Shown here piece after piece: positions 24,600 to 34,599 of a DNA stretch of 64,000 nucleotides. A program made the translations under genes and the position numbers. The notes under the pieces were generated by a model. That model had not been told where the DNA came from, searched no databases, and saw nothing but the letters and a program-made list of their open reading frames with translations. Source of the DNA: Schistocephalus solidus (taxonomy: Eukaryota > Platyhelminthes > Cestoda > Diphyllobothriidea > Diphyllobothriidae); NCBI GenBank assembly GCA_017591395.1, contig WEDG01008830.1, positions 1-64,000 on the forward strand, written 5' to 3'. Numbering within the stretch: position 1 is the first letter of the stretch; the number at the start of each line of letters is the position of its first letter.

Positions 24600-25215
24600 A
24601 CCCACTGTTCCGATGAAGAAACATATCGAACAAAAATGAAATAACTTTTCAAACTATTTTCCCAAAGTGGATATCTTCATGACATGCGACGACAACAGTT
24701 AAAAGTAAAAGGTATTTCCAGAGCTACGACCTCCCAGGCGTCAAAAACAACAAACTGGTGGACCCTCCCACATGTTAAAATTGTATCTGAGCTCGTTGAG
24801 AGACAGCTCAAGAAACACCATATACAAATAGCACACAAACCTAAAACAACTTTGCGCAACCATCTTGTACACCCTAAGGACAGGGTTGGCTATTTCAAAA
24901 TGAAAAGATGTCGTCTACAAACTTCCGTGTACCACTTGTGATGCAGCATATTGGGGCAAAACCAGGAAATCGCTATCCACCTGTTACTATGAACATCAGT
25001 TAGCGGTAAGGAGACGAGACCCCTTATTTCGGGTAGCCATGCACACACTGGACACAGGACACCTATTTGCATGGGAGGATACCCACATTGTTGGCGCCTG
25101 CCCAACAAGGAAGGGCCGCTAATTCCTGGAGGCCATGCACTCCGACGAGGCATGCATTAGCATGCATATCGATTTGGATGTCAATTAAAAATTTCTCAAG
25201 AAAAAGTGGAACCGA
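24600..25215 (+). pseudogene. Penelope-like element 1: end of RT and GIY-YIG endonuclease (broken)
   Basis: Reads TLPHVKIVSELVERQLKKHH, then AHKPKTTLRNHLVHPKDRVG, typical of the stretch just before the Penelope-like endonuclease. After a frameshift near 24900 comes DVVYKLPCTTCDAAYWGKTR (GIY-YIG core, with YWG in place of YIG), EHQLAVRRRDPLFRVAMHTL, GHLFAWEDTHIVG, an in-frame stop after TRKGR, then FLEAMHSDEACISMHIDLDV. In the family the encoded protein joins an RT to a GIY-YIG nuclease used for integration. This copy is dead and 5'-truncated. Confidence 0.8.
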
Positions 25216-25546
25216 ACACAGCCACTATCGACCGGATAAATTAAAGCACTGGATACTTATTGGCTCAAAATTTAGCCAACCATAGAATCTTGTGTTAGGC
25301 ATTGTTTAAGGTTAACTGTTTTGTTTACAACACCCATTTGTCTGAAGACGAATTGGGGTACCAGCATCAAAAATTTACAAAATAATGTTATGATTGCATG
25401 ATTTTATTCACATTTTTCGGTACTTTCAAAGCCAACTGACGTAATTTCACGTTTAAGGAGATTGAGGACTGGGCTTTTACATATGCTGCCAAATAGTCCA
25501 ATTTTTATCCCCGGATTCCTAAGATCTTGTGTTTGAACTAACCTTT
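25216..25546. other. Nothing recognised
   Basis: Flank between Penelope-like element 1 and the SINE-A insertion. Confidence 0.3.
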
Positions 25547-25946
25547 GGTAACTGTTGACTATGCCCTCTAAAGGGGCCAAGTGGTAGATGTGTTGCACCA
25601 ACACGGGGGCGACATCAGGGCACGGCAGGCGTTATTCGAGTTGCGCTCCCATAACAATTGTCGAACATGGGTGGATGTGGTGACACGCCTAGGCGCGGCT
25701 AGGTCCTAGGAACCCCGGCAGCGCCAGCCGCCTGCGCCCTTTCCCATTTCCGGTATTTTTGGCTCTGTCCTGACACCGGGCTCAGGTGGGGAGGAGGAGA
25801 GAGTGCGGTAGATGCAGAGAAAGTCTACTATCACTTTAAGCTAAATCACGCGCAAGTAACCGTCCCTGCACCACCGTGGTGTGGAGCATACGGTGGACAT
25901 AGTCGGACTACGACGGTTGAACTGTCGTCGTCGGTAACTGTTGACT
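25547..25946 (+). mobile_element. SINE-A insertion (25561-25932) with perfect 14-bp target-site duplication
   Basis: The 14-mer GGTAACTGTTGACT occurs at 25547-25560 and again at 25933-25946, exactly enclosing a 372-bp element. This defines SINE-A: it begins ATGCCCTCTAAAGGGGCC, continues with AGATGTGTTGCACCAACACG and ATCAGGGCACGGCAGGCGTT, and passes into the tail shared with the LINE 3' UTR (GACACCGGGCTCAGGTGGGG to GACGGTTGAACTGTCGTCG). The duplication indicates target-primed reverse transcription. There is no TG-rich tail on this copy. I see no clear tRNA box A/B pair in the head. Confidence 0.9.
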
Positions 25947-26449
25947 GGCATTTTAATGAGGAGTAAAGGTTCTTTAGTTAAAACATGTCATGTATAAATT
26001 TGTGAACCAACCTTCAAAGCAAAAACGCCAAAACTGCCCATTGAAATGAGGCATATAAACTGTTTTTCAGAGGATTATTTACTTATGTTATGTGCACATA
26101 AAGCCAAATTTTAAAATCCTAATAGAGTGGCAATCTTGCATGAGTCACCATGCTGGCAGTGCAGGTACAAGCTAAAAGCTCAGACACTTTTTTCGCTGAA
26201 ATTTTGCCATTGCCTGTTTCAGCTAGCAGGGGTTCAGTCACCAGTGTTCCTTCCGGTGGATTACCCAGTTTTAAAATTGCTGCTTTTTAATCTCCTCAGA
26301 AATTAGCATACTAACTTAACGTAAAACGCTTAGAATGAGCCCTTATAGGCTCAGTCCTAAAGTCGATATGAATATCTGAGCTGAAATCCAGCATTTTCAG
26401 TGGAATTACGGAATAATATTCATGAAATTACCAACAGGCAACTGCCAAA
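25947..26449. other. Nothing recognised
   Basis: AT-rich flank between the SINE-A insertion and the Penelope-like 3' end. Confidence 0.3.
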
Positions 26450-26773
26450 TGCATGATTTCACGAATTGAGGCAAATGTTCGCATTCCAGATGTGTGCATT
26501 AGCAGATAAGAGTTGCATGTCGCAGCTACGAAGATAATTGCCCACGCCAGAAGCAAGACAAGCCGGAAATTAATTGAAGCCTGAGCCTCCAATAAGAATT
26601 CTCGGCCAATCGATTTATTGATCTGGCACCGGCATACCACGCCCTGCGCAGTAACCTCCAGACTGGCGTTACTGATGTTTGATTGGCCCCTACCTCCTAT
26701 AACTGCTGCTTGTTTATTGCTGGTTTTACCTCTGGCAATAGATCCCAGTGAGAGTTCCGGCGAGCGAACAACC
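26450..26773 (+). mobile_element. Penelope-like element 2: C-terminal coding remains and 3' end
   Basis: Decayed end of a GIY-YIG domain (about 26510-26640; RIIAHA-, IEAWAS- and FIDL-like stretches in shifting frames), followed by the 3' part shared with 36075-36590, 48296-48545 and 52885-53080 (tcgatttattgatctggcac, ccggcataccacgccctgcg, gattggcccctacctcc, ggcgagcgaacaacc). It runs straight into the (TTC)n tract. Confidence 0.65.
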
Positions 26774-27013
26774 TTCTTCTTCTTCTTCTTCTTCTTCTTC
26801 TTCTTCTTCTTCTTCTTCTTCTTCTTCTTCTTCTTCTTCTTCTTCTTCTTCTTCTTCTTCTTCTTCTTCTTCTTCTTCTTCTTCTTCTTCTTCTTCTTCT
26901 TCTTCTTCTTCTTCTTCTTCTTCTTCTTCTTCTTCTTCTTCTTCTTCTTCTTCTTCTTCTTCTTCTTCTTCTTCTTCTTCTTCTTCTTCTTCTTCTTCTT
27001 CTTCTTCTTCTTC
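26774..27013. repeat. (TTC)80 microsatellite at the 3' end of a Penelope-like element
   Basis: About 240 bp of apparently uninterrupted TTC. It starts right after the conserved 3' terminus GCGAACAACC. Another copy of that terminus, at about 48531, is also followed by (TTC)4. The poly-Ser, poly-Phe and poly-Lys frames across it are artefacts. Confidence 0.95.
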
Positions 27014-27528
27014 TCTACGACAGGATTTCCTATACTGATATCACAGGCACTGGTTAAAGGCCCAGACGCGTACTTCACCGACATTCTGTCGCTGCATGAC
27101 GCAGCGTCGAGGATTTTGTCTAATTGAGGTGTCCCCTAGCGACTTCTGGTATATACCCCAGTTTTTAAATTTCAACTTATAACCTTCTGATAAAGTTACT
27201 TGTAAAATTGAAGTAAAATCTTCAAAGAGAAGTTGTATAGGCTCAGTCAGAAAGTTTATTTGAATATTTTAGCTTCATTGTCGATCTGATTACCGAAAAA
27301 GCAACTTCCTTCCATACCATTTACTACTGCTAACTGGTCTTTGAAGGCACTTCCACATTTTTGTCAACGATGCAGGCTTTTAGGCAGAGAAACGGCCTTG
27401 TATAACTATTATTCATATAAGCACGTGACAACAGTGCTAAAAATAAACAATTAATAATTTATTTGCCATAAATATTTTTTTAACCATGGAATATTCAATG
27501 CCCGATTTGCGAGTCACAGAACGTGTGG
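27014..27528. other. Downstream of the receptor gene, nothing recognised
   Basis: AT-rich. Lies beyond the candidate poly(A) signal of the reverse-strand receptor gene. Confidence 0.3.
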
Positions 27529-27534
27529 TTTATT
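27529..27534 (-). promoter_or_regulatory. Candidate poly(A) signal of the receptor gene
   Basis: AATAAA on the - strand, about 310 nt after the receptor stop codon. Position and strand are right; use is not proven. Confidence 0.4.
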
Positions 27535-27847
27535 CTGCCGGGAGACATCTGGGAAATCCTTTCCTTCCCTCAGTCAGAAGTTTCGGCCCAAACCAAGGCA
27601 TGCTGGTTGAGGCAAGTTTAAGCGGCGTATTTAATAAAGTAGTGCTTCGCATATAACCAACAGTCACTAGCATATCAACCTCCTAACAACAGTGAGTATG
27701 AATTAGAAGTTGGGAACAGTTCTGTTTAAATTGATATAAACTTCGGGACCCGTGTTTGGACAGGAGGCATGTGAGTACAGTGAGTACCGCCTTGGTACCG
27801 TGCAGTCCAGCGTAGCTCATCTTTTAAATGACCTGAACCTGTGAGAC

Positions 27848-28654
27848 CTAAACACTAGTCTGAGCGGTCTTCCCCCCAGTGCTGCGACTCTGCTGAAGTC
27901 TTGTCGATGTTGTGGTCGCAGCCGCGTTAGTAGCCCGTGACGAGGACTCAGTACTCCTGGTGGCCCCAGATGCCTGGACTCCGCAGCATGCTGGCAGCAT
28001 GCACTGCAGCATCACATGTCGGGCCTTCGTGCTAAGCAGCATAGACAGAGCCACCACACCGCCCTGTGCGCAGTTCACCAGACCGACGATACGTCGCAGA
28101 AGCTCCAACTGAGGGCACAAGCTGGCCACGAGCTGGAGGAGCCAGCTGCCACCAAGGATGACAACCAACTTGCCACATATGGCGGCCAGGCTTCTGGAAT
28201 TTTTTCGCCGTTTGGCCGCCTCGTCGTGCTGGAGAGAGGAGTAGTTCTCGCCTCGGCGACTCTGTGGGCGTACGCTGGGGCTGTCGCGTGAGAGTCGACA
28301 GATCTGCACACAGACAATGAGCAGAGACAGGGAATTGAAGCAGATCATGAGAGCGGCTGGACCGAGGAACCAGATGAGCAGACCCAGTCTGTTGGTGAAC
28401 CAGGCCAGATTGGCGTGCTGTGGAGGACAGAAGCCTGGATCGAGAAGAGTCAGCGTGGAAAGGGCAAATTGCAACTCCGTCGCATTGGCTTGGCTGGAGT
28501 TTGCAGCAGTTGGCCGCTCGGCGAAGGCGAGCTCGTTGATGACAACGGTTGGTAGGGCGAAGCAGACGGGCAGGATGATTGAGGCCACAAGATGACCGTA
28601 GAAACGGCGCGCTGAATGTGAGTCCTGACCCCCGCGAGAATGAAGCATCATACC
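27848..28654 (-). CDS. Class B-like (adhesion/methuselah-type) 7TM receptor, last exon: TM4-TM7 and C-tail
   Basis: Last coding exon of a plasma-membrane G protein-coupled receptor. It opens after a strong acceptor (pyrimidine tract then CTAG, AG at 28656-28655) in phase 0 and encodes 268 residues to TAG at 27850-27848. TM4: LVASIILPVCFALPTVVI. The second extracellular loop has NSS and NAT N-glycosylation sites and a Cys in GFCPPQH that can pair with the Cys at the start of TM3. TM5: LLIWFLGPAALMICFNSLSL. Loop 3 is basic (RRGENYSSLQ, AAKRRKNSRS). TM6: LVVILGGSWLLQLVASL, like the adhesion-family GLTWLFG stretch. TM7: VGLVNCAQGGVVALSMLL, matching the class B NxxQG pattern. The C-tail is Ser/Thr-rich. 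It joins the exon at 61297-62432 in phase 0 across a 32.6-kb intron. Ligand unknown. Confidence 0.85.
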   Translation of the reverse strand, partial: GMMLHSRGGQDSHSARRFYGHLVASIILPVCFALPTVVINELAFAERPTAANSSQANATELQFALSTLTLLDPGFCPPQHANLAWFTNRLGLLIWFLGPAALMICFNSLSLLIVCVQICRLSRDSPSVRPQSRRGENYSSLQHDEAAKRRKNSRSLAAICGKLVVILGGSWLLQLVASLCPQLELLRRIVGLVNCAQGGVVALSMLLSTKARHVMLQCMLPACCGVQASGATRSTESSSRATNAAATTTSTRLQQSRSTGGKTAQTSV

Positions 28655-28929
28655 CTAGGAGGCAGAAGAGAAGAAACGCGTGAAGTTAAGAGGACACAAT
28701 GGGACAGAAGGTTTTGGTTAATTGTGCATAAACAGTGGTTGGGTCTCGATATTGAGGAGAAAAAGAACAAGAAGAAATTGGCCACCTCACTTGGTCTTCA
28801 AAGGTTGTTTGGAGCTAGCGAACAAAACCGCGCTGAAAAAGCAATATGTCAAATTCGTTCAACGCAAGCTGCCTGGACAGGATGCAGTTAATTTAGACTT
28901 GCAAAGGGAGCCTGAAGTTTGCTAGGTGT

Positions 28930-29065
28930 TAATTTCTAGTGCGGGTTGGGTGCTCACAAATCGCAATACGGGACACAATAGTCCCGCTCGGCCTTGGAAC
29001 TCAATCTCAAGCACCGCTAGCAGGCACTCAGCGGGTAGTATGTTATAGGCAGAATAGCATTACCT
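28930..29065 (-). mobile_element. SINE-B fragment (distal part)
   Basis: Contains gtcccgctcggccttggaac, tcaatctcaagcaccgctag and cagcgggtagtatgttatag, similar to the head-distal end of the copy at 57465. The tRNA-like head is absent. Confidence 0.5.
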
Positions 29066-29689
29066 ACAAAGCATCACTAATTTTCGTCGAAGTCAAAAAA
29101 AACCAGTCAAACATCGCCATTTCTACCTTGAATTAACTGCGGGAAATGTAAAGGATGCAGCCATTCGTCAGTGGAATATCCAATCAAAGCGCTTTTTGAA
29201 GAGATAATTTAATGTAGAATTTTTTTTTGATCTTAGGCATATTAATTCCAGACTTTTGTAGAAGACGTTCGTGTTTCTCGGCATCGAGATTTCATGTTTG
29301 GGTGAGTCTAAAGCTATAACCTAAACGACCATCTGCATTAGAAGAATATCCAAAAACTCACTACTTCGGTAAATGCTTTTAAGAAATATCTTATTTGATG
29401 GTTTCGATAAACACATAGAACAGAATCTAGATGTACAGCCAATCGATTGAAAACGGTGAAAATCAGAAAGTCTTCACTATTATTTTAAGGACTATCCGAA
29501 GCCCCTCGTAATCATATGTCATAAACAATTATAAATTAACTCAATGAGAGGAAAGTTCTTTTATTATTCGCAAAATGGTATGTTTACGATTTTACCTGAA
29601 CATTCTATTTAGAGCGATTTTTCACGTTTTTGGAATTCGCCACTTTTCTAAAAAGATTGGTGTTTCTAAACTGAGTAATATCAGATTAT
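29066..29689. other. Nothing recognised
   Basis: AT-rich intron sequence without a shared repeat or exon. Confidence 0.3.
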
Positions 29690-29960
29690 TATAACTGACA
29701 AAGACCAGGGAGACTGGAATAGCCATTTCTGGCTTATTAGCCGTCACCAGCCAGCCATATACACTCCTCTGTGGTGCATCACTCGAAACTCAAACTCTTG
29801 TCTCCCTAATCTTGCCGGTAAGGTTCATCTGTATATACTACTAGCCCTTGCGTGGCTGCTGGCGAGGCTCGAGAGTGAGTCCCAAGGCAAAACGGGACGA
29901 GTGAGTCCCGTAACAAATCGGTCAGCCATCCATCCGCCAATGTCAGAGTAATATCAAATT
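29690..29960 (-). mobile_element. SINE-B copy
   Basis: Contains gacaaagaccagggagactg, gaatagccatttctggctta, ttagccgtcaccagccagcc and gtggtgcatcactcgaaact. The tRNA-like head is decayed. The right part (cgtggctgctggcgaggctc, gagtgagtcccaaggcaaaa) may be a second, differently joined SINE-B end. Confidence 0.6.
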
Positions 29961-30174
29961 TCATATTTACGTCGAGTTTTAAATTCCCTGAAGACTGCTC
30001 GTCATTAATTCAAAAGTCCGATACATTCGTTGGGGCCGGTTTGCGAGTGATGATCTAACTTTCGTACCAGATAGGTCACATTCTATAGTTAATTTTGAAG
30101 TATTAATTGCGCGTGATCTGTTATCAAATGTTTTTAAATTTTTATTTTTTGGACGTTGTTAGATGTTGTAGTTG

Positions 30175-30430
30175 TTATAAAAACACAGTCTTCCCGTTGT
30201 GCCTTGGGAATCAATATCGAGCCCCGCCAGCAGCTGCTCAGCCGCTAGTGTGTTAAAGGTACAGATCCACGAGAGACTGATGTGGTTACTTTCTTGCTTA
30301 TTGACCGTCATCAGCCGCACATAAACAATATCAAACGTTGAAAAACCTGGGGCTCCAACCTGCGACCTTTTGGTCAAAAGTCAAAAGTTCTAACCATTGA
30401 GCAACGGGCTCATTGTTCTCTCTGTTGCGA
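30175..30430 (-). mobile_element. SINE-B copy with recognisable tRNA-like head
   Basis: Left end gttgtgccttgggaatcaat, ccccgccagcagctgctcag; body gcttattgaccgtcatcagc. On -, the head reads GAGCCCGTTGCTCAATGGTTAGAA, with box B-like GGTTGGAGCCCC about 40 nt on. Diverged. Confidence 0.65.
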
Positions 30431-31559
30431 TCGGATATATTAACAGTGATACTGGGATGCTAAACGATGACGTTATGCGACACCCTCATGCCCCGCCTAC
30501 AGCCGCTAAGCAGCACGTACGTTAGAAGCCATTCCAATCTCCCTTGTTTTTGTGTAGGGCAATGCAGTTATGCTAATTTTTATCATCACTGAACAGTGTT
30601 TAAACCTACGAGATGGGCTGCTTTTTCGGGTGCAGAACATCAAAAAGTGGCATTTCGACAAATTACTGGAAGGCAGCTGGAAACAGCAGCGTGCCGGGTT
30701 AGCAAGACCTGGGGCAGGCAGAAATCCCAGGTCACGTGGATGGCAAGGCAAGCTTGCGAGGACGGGCGCAGAGGTTGATCAGACGCACGCACAGCACTTA
30801 AACTGCTTCCTCCGCTAAAGCGGACTATTTTTCACGAAAACAGCCCGTCCTACGCAGGTTAGAGGACTAAACGTAGGTCTCACGCAACAGTGCCATTTTT
30901 TTATTTGAAAACTCAAGGGCAGCAATCTGTGATGAAGGAGGGGGCGTTTAATCGACTAGTCGTGTCCCAAAGTGAAACCCGGCGGCCAATTGGGATATCT
31001 GGACAACTCTATTTAGGGTTTGTGGGAGGGGGAGAGGGGAGCGAGCTCACCGCCTCAAGAAACAGGACGAGAAAATTCACATAACTATGTCGATAATAAT
31101 GTGGTTTGTGAACCGACCAGCACTCTGGGATCTCAACATGCAGCCGACAGACAAAAAAGTAATGACAACTCCCGTTTTCTGGAGTCCACATCACCATTAA
31201 AAACGACCACTTCTAGAAGCTGCAATTGATGACCGTTTCTCACTTGTGTTTGAATTAACCAAGTGAACTAGTAAGCCTTTGCCTAGAATCGGCAGGCATG
31301 ACTGAGAGCGTTGAAAACTGAAGCAGCTATCTTCATACTTAACTGAACCGGGAAGTTCGGGCGAAGCGACATGTCGACAAGACTGAATTAGCATGGATTA
31401 GTGCCTCTAATCTCCAACCCTGGTCAACATATCCCTACGGTTAAGGCGTGTTCAAAACTCGGATTGGCCATGTTGGACACGCATAGACGCACCAACATTT
31501 GCGGATGCACGCTTCACGGATCGGCTACGACAGTCATTTAGTCCAATCTGCCATGGGGT
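30431..31559. other. Mostly unassigned intron sequence
   Basis: The first part (30430-30550) again resembles a SINE-B distal end (gccccgcctacagccgctaa, ccattccaatctcccttgtt). The remainder shows nothing recognised. Confidence 0.35.
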
Positions 31560-31765
31560 CCAATCCTGAGCAAGCCAGCATCCCCACAGCAACTAGTATT
31601 ATAGGCAGATAAACAACACCGGCAAAGACAAAGGAGACTGGAATGGCCAGTTCTGGCTTATTATCCGTCATCAGCTGACCATATCCAATCCCAGGCGATG
31701 TACCACACGAGGCTGGAATTCGCGACCTGTTGAGTAGAAGTTCAGCGCTCTACCGATGTCGATAC
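31560..31765 (-). mobile_element. SINE-B copy
   Basis: Contains actagtattataggcagata, ggcaaagacaaaggagactg, gaatggccagttctggctta and ccgtcatcagctgaccatat. On -, the head carries a box A-like GGTAGAGCGCTGAACTTC. Confidence 0.7.
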
Positions 31766-32030
31766 GACAAGAAGATACGAAGTAAAACATCCCTGCCAAG
31801 TTTCTTCAGGCGTAAAATCACCTTTCGCTCTGACCGGACATCTTCTCGGTCGCCAATATGGGAACACAGTCAAGGCACAATGGACAGTCCTCAGCGGGGC
31901 AAACGCAATACCATCTTGTTCTCCATATTTCCGCACATTTGACTCCTGTAATTTCTGAGCCAATCGAATCGAGACTGCAGAAACAGCGTATGGCACCTCG
32001 ATCGACGCCCTTCATGCGTGCTTTCTCTGA
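31766..32030. other. Nothing recognised
   Basis: Intron sequence between a SINE-B copy and the perfect palindrome. Confidence 0.3.
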
Positions 32031-32060
32031 TAAACTGCAACTACATGTAGTTGCAGTTTA
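32031..32060. repeat. Perfect 30-bp palindrome
   Basis: The half TAAACTGCAACTACA at 32031-32045 is followed with no spacer by its exact reverse complement at 32046-32060. A related AGTTGCAACTT follows directly. No adjoining gene explains it. Confidence 0.95.
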
Positions 32061-33341
32061 AGTTGCAACTTAAATCACAGCATGACCAGCTTAGATTATA
32101 TATGCATCAGCGACAACGATCACTGAGGTTCTCACCGCTCTCAAACACTCAGTCATCGTGTAAACACTTGGGGTTGTACGTAGACGTATTTGGACTACAC
32201 AGCACTCACATATCATGCCCCATAATGATGCTTTCTTAAGTCCGTACTTACAGGTGGTCAGATATATTTGCTTGTGTGGTCGCCCATGGCACATGGTCTA
32301 CGCCACGCCAACCACTGCACCAAATCTCATTCCCACGCAGCTTGACTCGGGCAATCGTGAGTGTCTGAGGAACAAAAGAACTAGTGAAGTCGATTCACTT
32401 CGGATCCAGTATTTAGTTCATCACGGTAACCGGCCAAATTCACTTCCATGCTACCACGTTGCACCGGCTATAACCTAATGGCATAAGTCTGAATGTGGAC
32501 CTCATGATGGCCTCGCTTGCGTGGGGACTGAGATCTCGCTGGATAGAGCCAACTTTATGCAAAGTTAGAAACCAAGTAGTTTGTGGCATGCGCAGAAAAT
32601 CAAGTTAGCTTGTGCAACCACAGCATTCACTTTCACTTTCTGAGATGTTGGTGTTTTCATGCGAGGACAGAAGTTGGAGTGGAGGCACCACAAATCGGTT
32701 TCATTTTAAACAAACTAGTACATTTCACTATTGGATTCATCTCGCGGATCAATAGAAGAGCTTGTAGCTTGTTTAGGCTGGATTATCGGCAAAACGCATA
32801 GGACATAGATTTCGGACAGCCTGCTTCAGGGAGATGGCTGCACCCCGAATTCGCGTTATTTAAGATTGCTCCTTGTGGGACGTCAGAGGGTTCACAGAAA
32901 AGTAAAATCACCATGGGATTATCTTGCAAAATTGCTTGTCAGTAGAAGCCCATGTCATCTACTGCCTTTGGGTGCTTTGCAGTCCTCATTCCATTTGTCA
33001 CCGGCTTCTGTACTTCCCACGCTTTGTGTTTGTGCGTTTTATGCATAGTCGCATCAACCGTGGCCACGCCCTGTAAACCTTTTTCTATATTTATAGATAA
33101 TACTCCAGTGCGTAGACTAGGGTTCACGCCCTCGAACATCGTCACATAAAAGCTCCTCAGCATTCGCGTGTGCACGGATACCTGAATAACCCTTAGCACC
33201 TTGAATGGAACTTTGGAACTCTCTAATGGCAATGCAATGTGATTCGGGCCCAAAAATTCTCGGGGAAATCGATCTTGTACTTGATTGGTTGATGTGTTCA
33301 TGGGACTGACGTAACTAAGGCTGCAATCGGATGCGTGAAAT
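32061..33341. other. Unassigned intron sequence
   Basis: Includes a + frame at 32952-33149 that begins with a Met and two hydrophobic stretches, and a 160-codon - frame opposite it (32939-33421). Neither has a recognised domain. Confidence 0.3.
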
Positions 33342-33707
33342 TTGATAAGCCGATTGGTTGCCGGTTCGCCCACTTGCTCGCGGGCACTCCTGAACGGTAT
33401 TTCCCGCTTCGTCAGGCCCACATGCGTCCGCTGTCTATATGCTGTCCTTGTTCTTGTTCCCCTTATTATAACTGTTGTCTGTTGTTTTATTTGCTATATG
33501 TTTAAGTATATTTGCAAGCGCAATTATCGACCCCACGTCAAGAGTGAGGTTGACGAATTTCTCCGAAAAATAAACGAAACTGTGAGGAAAAGGTACTCAT
33601 CGGAAACATCGATATTATCATCATCGTCTTCTTTGTCGTCCTCACCATCATCCACATCACCATCGGAGAGCTACACTTCTGAGACGTATTCGTCATCTTC
33701 TTAAGAT
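33342..33707 (+). other. Unrecognised open frame with one predicted membrane segment and Ser-rich tail
   Basis: About 120 codons ending TAA at 33703. The frame has no ATG before the hydrophobic part, so if real it would be an exon of a spliced gene. Residues about 33-56 (YAVLVLVPLIITVVCCFICY onward) form a strong single membrane segment followed by a basic stretch (KYICKRNYR). The last 35 residues are mostly Ser with Thr, Pro and Glu, as in a cytoplasmic tail. Directly after the stop, ATG at 33706 opens a 20-codon Arg-rich frame (MARVRGRLIRTIREGTRRIR). I know no matching family; the Ser-rich part could come from a decayed (TCA)n repeat. Low confidence that it is expressed. Confidence 0.2.
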
Positions 33708-33769
33708 GGCACGAGTTCGTGGGCGTCTGATTCGCACAATCCGTGAAGGTACGAGGAGAATCCGTTAAC

Positions 33770-34599
33770 ATCTACACAGACACCCGCAGCCCAGCTGATT
33801 TTACATGAATCCCTGTGCCAGAGAGCAATACGCTCACGAATCCGATACATTCACCTGTACAGTCTGCTGAAGATTATCAGACCGTTCTTGCCCGAACTCG
33901 CACGAACACTTTTGGGTGGGAGAAACATGTGTTTTATTCTGACCCTAGTAGCCATGGGTCAGGAGTAGATATGTGAGAAATTCGTACGAACTCGGCTCCC
34001 TTATTTCTTTGCTCAGGATCTAAGGAAGTATGACCAGCGAAATCAGAAATCTTCATCCGACGCGGTTCGAGAGTTAAATATTCCAGTTACAAAGTCAAAG
34101 AGGTATGCCAAATGACTTTTTGCTCTTAAGCAGACTGTTTCATTGACAAGATACCCTCAAACTTTTCAAAATGCTATGGACACCATCTGATGGCTACGGC
34201 AGAAATGGCTGCATTCAGGCTCCGTAAACCGGCGCCGCAATCACTGTGGCCGAAAGCCACCAATTCAGCCGCCCACATCTTATTACTTGTCCCGGTGGCC
34301 GCCATCCCTTTGATGATGATGATCAGAAGACGAACAGAAATATTGTTTCTTCCCCCTCCCTCCCCCACCGTGACAACCAAAGATTTGTTCTACTTACCCC
34401 ACATTAAACTGAGTTACAAAGTTATATAAATGTTCAAGTCTGACGAGAATTTATGGAAAGTTAACGTATGTCCGTCAAATTGTCTTTTGAATTAATACAT
34501 TGCAACCCCTGAAGAAATCAGGTTCAGTAAGCTTACGTCTTTGATTAAAATATTTCTTAAGCTGCTACTGCTCCACCAGTTTAGTTTCTAAATTTCACA
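33770..34599. other. Nothing recognised
   Basis: Intron sequence without a shared repeat. Confidence 0.3.

Noticed and set aside
26428..27127. Long frames of poly-Ser, poly-Phe and poly-Lys
   Set aside because: They are the (TTC)80 microsatellite and its complement read in different frames.
32939..33421. 160-codon reverse frame inside the receptor intron
   Set aside because: No recognised domain; start is GTG, and a frame this long can arise by chance in 64 kb of six-frame sequence. Conservation could change this.
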